15,663 nt of DNA, taken from Synergistaceae bacterium. GTDB lineage: Bacteria; Synergistota; Synergistia; Synergistales; Synergistaceae. The position numbers and the translations under genes were made by a program. Positions 12,533 through 15,663 of the stretch are shown here, piece after piece; within the stretch, counting starts at the first letter, position 1; every line of letters begins with the position of its first letter. The notes under the pieces were generated by a model. That model searched no databases. It was given only the letters and a program-made list of their open reading frames with translations, and had not been told where the DNA came from. The stretch is from NCBI GenBank assembly GCA_031290815.1, contig JAISLO010000106.1:1-15663 (forward strand), read 5' to 3'.

Positions 12533-14410
12533 GTGCATGACGCTTCAAAGATTCGCAACGTGGCGATAATCGCCCAAATTGATCATGGCAAGACAACTTT
12601 GATTGACTCTATTTTCAGGGCAACTCGAACGTTTCGGGAAAACTCTCAGATGGAGGAGCGCGTAATGGACGGACTCTCCCTGGAAAAGGAGCGCGGTATT
12701 ACGATCAAGGCAAAGCACTGCTCCGTCGAATGGAACGGATACAGGATAAACATCGTCGACACGCCGGGGCACGCTGATTTCTCCGGAGAGGTGGAACGCG
12801 TCCTCTCCATGGTCGATTCCGTTTTACTGTTGGTCGACGCCAACGAAGGGCCGATGCCCCAGACGCGGTATGTGCTCATGCGGGCTCTGAGGCTTGGCCT
12901 TCGTCCGATCGTAATCGTAAACAAGGCCGACCGGCCAAATGCGGCACCGGATGACGCCCTGGACAGGACATTTGATCTTTTCATAGAACTCGGTGCCAGC
13001 GATGAGCAGTGCAATTTCCCGATTCTCTATGGATCCGGCCTGAACGGCTGGATGGTCAGGGATCTCTCCGAAATATCCGGCGGAGAGGAAAGGGGCATGA
13101 GGGAACTCTTCGAGAGTTTGATAGAGTTCGTCCCGCCTCCAAAGGTCGATGACGGTCATCAACTGCTCATGCAGGTATGCACTCTCACCTGGAGCGACTA
13201 TCTGGGACGTATAGCAGGCGGGCGCATAACCAGCGGCACGCTCAAAAAGGGCTCGCAGATACTCGTCACTCACACGAGATGGACGGATCACGAACAGAAG
13301 GACTTCGAGATCATCTCGCAGTCGAAGGAAACCTGCACGCATCTGTTTATAACCGAAGGACTGTACAGGCGAGAGGTCGAAGAGGCGGGCGCCGGCGAAA
13401 TCATATGGATTTCCGGTCCCGACGAGATGACCCTCGGAGATACCGTCTCATCCATAGATTACTCGGAGGCTCCCATGAAGCCCCTCGACATCGAGGAACC
13501 TACGGTGTCCATGTTTTTCCTCGTCAACACTGGCCCGTTCGCCGGTGAGGATGGCAATGCCGTAACGCTGAGGCAGATAAAGACGCGGATAGAGAGGGAG
13601 ACGCGGATAGATCCAGCTCTTAGGATGGAGGACCTTGGACGTCCTGATGGAATCAAGGTATCCGGAAGGGGTGAACTCCACCTCGGAATCCTCATCGAGG
13701 AGATGAGGCGCGAGGGGATGGAGTTTTGCGTGTCGCGCCCGGAGGTCATCACCAAGACGGGAGCGGCGGGCGAGCTGCTCGAACCATTGGAGGAACTGAT
13801 CATAGATGTGCCGGAGGAATATCAGGGGGTAATCATACAGAAAATAGCGTTACGAAGAGGAGAACTCCAGGGGACGGAGAACAGCGGCACCGGAACCCTC
13901 AGGCTTACATTCAGCATTCCCACGCGAGGGTTGGTTGGTTACCGCGGCGAATTTTTGACGGACACTCGCGGACTAGGCATACTCGCGTCCCGCTTTGTCG
14001 GGTACGGCCCCTGGTGCGGTGAGATAGTATCCCGTTCGCGCGGATCGATGTTCAGCGTAGACAATGGGGTCGCCACGAGCTACAGCCTGGAAAATCTCCA
14101 AGAACGCGGCACGCTCTTCATAGCGCCGGGTGAGAGGGTATACTGCGGAATGATCGTCGGCGAAAATTCACGCCCGAAGGACCTCCCATGCAACCCGGCA
14201 AAGCGTAAACAGCAGACTAATCACAGATCGGCCACAAAGGAAATGACCATAGTCCTGGACGTAAGCCGGCAGATGACCGTCGAATCCGCCATCGAGTGGA
14301 TTGGGGACGACGAACTCGTTGAGATCACGCCCAAGTCGGTCAGGATAAGGAAGACAATCCTCGATCCCACCGAGCGCAAACGGGCCGAGAACAAGGCCAA
14401 CGCCGCGTAA
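12533..14410 (+). CDS. typA: Ribosome-associated GTPase TypA/BipA
   Basis: Translational GTPase of the EF-G family that binds the 70S ribosome under stress and helps 50S assembly. With GTG 12533 the protein has 625 residues, near the normal 605-615. GAGGTG stands 6 nt before this GTG, and family homology (RNVAIIAQIDHGKTT) begins seven codons later. The same frame is open to ATG 12467, which would add 22 unmatched residues with no good ribosome binding site. Motifs: P-loop AQIDHGKTT (14-22; usually AHVDHGKTT), RGITI (54-58), DTPGH (76-80), NKAD (130-133). The domain-5 signature GYRGEFLTDTRG and the C-terminal DDELVEITPKSVRIRK are present. The segment before the last motif (TNHRSATKEMTIVLDVSRQM) diverges from the usual form. 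It is a single gene, converging on rpsI. Confidence 0.94.
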   Translation: MHDASKIRNVAIIAQIDHGKTTLIDSIFRATRTFRENSQMEERVMDGLSLEKERGITIKAKHCSVEWNGYRINIVDTPGHADFSGEVERVLSMVDSVLLLVDANEGPMPQTRYVLMRALRLGLRPIVIVNKADRPNAAPDDALDRTFDLFIELGASDEQCNFPILYGSGLNGWMVRDLSEISGGEERGMRELFESLIEFVPPPKVDDGHQLLMQVCTLTWSDYLGRIAGGRITSGTLKKGSQILVTHTRWTDHEQKDFEIISQSKETCTHLFITEGLYRREVEEAGAGEIIWISGPDEMTLGDTVSSIDYSEAPMKPLDIEEPTVSMFFLVNTGPFAGEDGNAVTLRQIKTRIERETRIDPALRMEDLGRPDGIKVSGRGELHLGILIEEMRREGMEFCVSRPEVITKTGAAGELLEPLEELIIDVPEEYQGVIIQKIALRRGELQGTENSGTGTLRLTFSIPTRGLVGYRGEFLTDTRGLGILASRFVGYGPWCGEIVSRSRGSMFSVDNGVATSYSLENLQERGTLFIAPGERVYCGMIVGENSRPKDLPCNPAKRKQQTNHRSATKEMTIVLDVSRQMTVESAIEWIGDDELVEITPKSVRIRKTILDPTERKRAENKANAA

Positions 14411-14470
14411 AAATATACACAAAGACAAGCCCTTCGTTCATTTCCCAACGGTGGACGAGGGGTCTTGTCT
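14411..14470 (-). terminator. Probable terminator for rplM-rpsI (minus strand)
   Basis: AGACAAG-CCCTTCGT (14423-14437) pairs with ACGAGGGG-T-CTTGTCT (14455-14470): 15 pairs including one wobble, one bulged base, 17-nt loop. Read on the minus strand it is followed by TTGTGTATATTTTTA, a T-rich tract, as expected of a terminator about 110 bp past rpsI. On the plus strand no T tract follows, so it would serve typA only as a 3' structure. Confidence 0.55.
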
Positions 14471-14578
14471 CTCAGCGCAAAACTATAAAAATAATATTCA
14501 AACAACACATGAATAAACGCCTATCAAATGACACCCGCGTCATCTGAATAAGGATCGCGATTTAAATCAGCCCTTCAC
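14411..14578. other. Intergenic region between convergent typA and rpsI
   Basis: No gene is visible. It holds the long stem-loop at 14423-14470, a small hairpin ATGAC/GTCAT (14528-14532 with 14539-14543) and the 10-bp palindrome GATTTAAATC (14559-14568). Confidence 0.6.
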
Positions 14579-14971
14579 TTAGCGCTTCGAGTACTGTCTC
14601 TTGCCCCTTGCGCCCTTCTGTCCGAACTTTTTGCGTTCCACCATGCGTGAATCGCGGCGCAGCATTCCGGCCTTCTTCAAGACGGGGCGCGCATCAGGGT
14701 TTAACTTCAGAATTGCCCGCGCAATCCCCAGGCGGATCGCGCCAGACTGACCCGTGAGTCCTCCGCCGTGCGCGTTCACCCTTATGTCCACCTTGCCCTC
14801 AACTCCGGCTATCTTGAGGGGCTCAACGGCCTGAGACTTCCAGATATGCCTCGGAAGGTAATCTTCCAGTTCACGGTCATTGATCGTTATCTTCCCGCTG
14901 CCCGTGCGCAGCAAAACCCTTGCCACAGCATTCTTGCGTCTGCCTGTCCCCCAATAGTTAATTACGTCCAT
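14579..14971 (-). CDS. rpsI: 30S ribosomal protein S9
   Basis: The 130 residues have full bacterial S9 length. It begins with the usual GTGRRKNAVARV segment, has VNAHGGGLTGQSGAIRLGIARAL-like centre (66-88, with AIL in this protein) and ends in the basic tail GQKGARGKRQYSKR, whose final Lys-Arg reaches the P-site tRNA in the 30S subunit. GGAGG lies 7 nt before the ATG. It follows rplM by 30 bp, the conserved rplM-rpsI pair, and shares its promoter. Confidence 0.98.
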   Translation of the reverse strand: MDVINYWGTGRRKNAVARVLLRTGSGKITINDRELEDYLPRHIWKSQAVEPLKIAGVEGKVDIRVNAHGGGLTGQSGAIRLGIARAILKLNPDARPVLKKAGMLRRDSRMVERKKFGQKGARGKRQYSKR

Positions 14972-15001
14972 TGCCTGACCTCCCTGTATTCTTCGCCGCT
15001 T

Positions 15002-15448
15002 TTACCATTTGAATTCGTCAACTTGAACCGGTTTCTGCGCAGAGTGCGGATGAGCCGCGCCCTGGTATACTTTTAATTTCTTGAACATAGCCCGCCCCAG
15101 CTTCGTCTTTGGAAGCATGCCCCATACGACTTTCTCTATCAGATGCGCCGGGCGCTTTGCAAGGACTTCGCCGTAAGTGGCCGATTTGAGTCCACCCGGA
15201 TATCCGCTGTACCTATAAAGCTTTGACTGGCTGAGTTTGTTGCCAGTGAGCCCTACCTTCTCAGCGTTTATCACGATTACAAAGTCGCCTGTGTCAACGT
15301 GCGGCGTGTAGGCTGGCTGGTGCTTTCCCGTCAGTATCCTGGCAATCTGAACGGCAAGCCTCCCCAGGTGTTTATCCGCAGCGTCTATGACGTACCACTT
15401 GTGTTCGACAACTTCGCGCTTCGCGACAAATGTGCGCATTCCTATCAT
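15002..15448 (-). CDS. rplM: 50S ribosomal protein L13
   Basis: Early assembly protein of the 50S subunit, 148 residues. Typical features: MRTF start of the fold, HKWYVIDAADKHLGRLA, HVDTGDFVIVINAEKVGLTGNK, VVWGMLPKTKLGRAMFKKLKVYQGAAHPH. The frame is open upstream to 15478, but ATG 15448 has GGAGG and AAGGA directly before it (complement of about 15453-15463) and begins MIGMRTF, close to the family start; ATG 15439 (MRTF) is the only serious alternative. First gene of the rplM-rpsI operon, expressed from the promoter at 15518-15546. In some bacteria this operon is autoregulated by L13; no such mRNA structure was identified here. Confidence 0.98.
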   Translation of the reverse strand: MIGMRTFVAKREVVEHKWYVIDAADKHLGRLAVQIARILTGKHQPAYTPHVDTGDFVIVINAEKVGLTGNKLSQSKLYRYSGYPGGLKSATYGEVLAKRPAHLIEKVVWGMLPKTKLGRAMFKKLKVYQGAAHPHSAQKPVQVDEFKW

Positions 15449-15517
15449 AAAATCCTTCCTCCTCAAACAACATCGCAACGGGTAACACGGTGCGTATAGT
15501 CAAAGACAAACTGGAGA

Positions 15518-15546
15518 ATTATAAGGCAACTATGAGAGCTCGTCAA
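15518..15546 (-). promoter_or_regulatory. Sigma-70-type promoter of rplM-rpsI
   Basis: On the minus strand, TTGACG (complement of 15541-15546), a 17-nt spacer and TATAAT (complement of 15518-15523). This is one base from consensus with ideal spacing. Transcription should start near 15511, giving a leader of about 60 nt before ATG 15448. Strong promoters of this kind are expected for ribosomal protein genes. Confidence 0.88.
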
Positions 15547-15598
15547 CTTCAAGCTAAACCAATGTGTTGTTCGTCTGTGATAAGCTGAATTGACAAGT

Positions 15599-15662
15599 TA
15601 AATGCAACTGCTGTTGGGCATGGCAGTTGCAGTAAGTCTGGCAAAGCGGCAGGTTGCATTTA
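15599..15662. repeat. Nested inverted repeats at the right edge
   Basis: TAAATGCAAC (15599-15608) is the exact reverse complement of GTTGCATTTA (15653-15662). Inside, TGCAACTGC (15603-15611) pairs perfectly with GCAGTTGCA (15623-15631), so two alternative folds share the left arm. Minus-strand reading of the inner hairpin is followed by TTTAACTTG, a weak terminator for any gene just beyond the window. It could equally be a repeated extragenic element. The window edge cuts the context. Confidence 0.55.
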
Positions 15663-15663
15663 T

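Noticed and set aside
15599..15662. tRNA-like fold at the right edge
   Set aside because: The arms do not form a cloverleaf and there is no TTCRA loop or CCA-compatible acceptor stem.

Overview
The window looks like chromosomal DNA of a Gram-negative anaerobe, most likely a member of the Synergistota. This is an inference from three things: lipopolysaccharide-core genes (a Kdo-type outer membrane), a RemB/DUF370-like gene directly before a short (about 650 aa) GyrB, and heavy use of ATA, AGG and AGA codons together with many GTG/TTG starts. No marker here proves the phylum. There is no IS element, tRNA, rRNA or CRISPR array.

Layout. Positions 1-265 hold the 3' end of an Rpn/PD-(D/E)XK transposase-like gene with a clean intrinsic terminator. 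A 400 bp gene-free stretch follows; it carries two identical 28 bp palindromes exactly 120 bp apart and two further hairpins. On the minus strand come malQ (GH77 4-alpha-glucanotransferase) and tenA (thiaminase II family). Divergent from malQ, an extended -10 promoter leads into a RemB-like gene and gyrB, which overlap by 4 bp. A stand-alone HD-domain hydrolase gene follows.

From about 6.2 to 12.4 kb a run of plus-strand genes encodes a NarL-type response regulator, its HisKA_3 sensor kinase, a cysteine-rich DUF2284 protein, a KdsB-like cytidylyltransferase, a DegT/StrS aminotransferase closely resembling KdnA, FolP and FolK. Several neighbours overlap or abut, and the run ends at a bulged-hairpin intrinsic terminator (12394-12435). 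typA/bipA stands alone after that. It converges on the minus-strand rplM-rpsI ribosomal operon, whose promoter (TTGACG, 17 nt, TATAAT) is clearly visible near the right edge.

The most interesting biology is the KdsB/KdnA pair. In Shewanella these enzymes, together with the oxidase KdnB, make and activate 8-amino-3,8-dideoxy-D-manno-octulosonate (Kdo8N), an amino sugar replacing Kdo in LPS. The window suggests the same chemistry here, but no KdnB-like dehydrogenase is present; a DUF2284 metal-binding protein sits in its place, overlapping kdsB. FolP, in the same cluster, has a strikingly altered loop-1 motif (NVNGESF instead of NVTPDSF). The rest is ordinary housekeeping.
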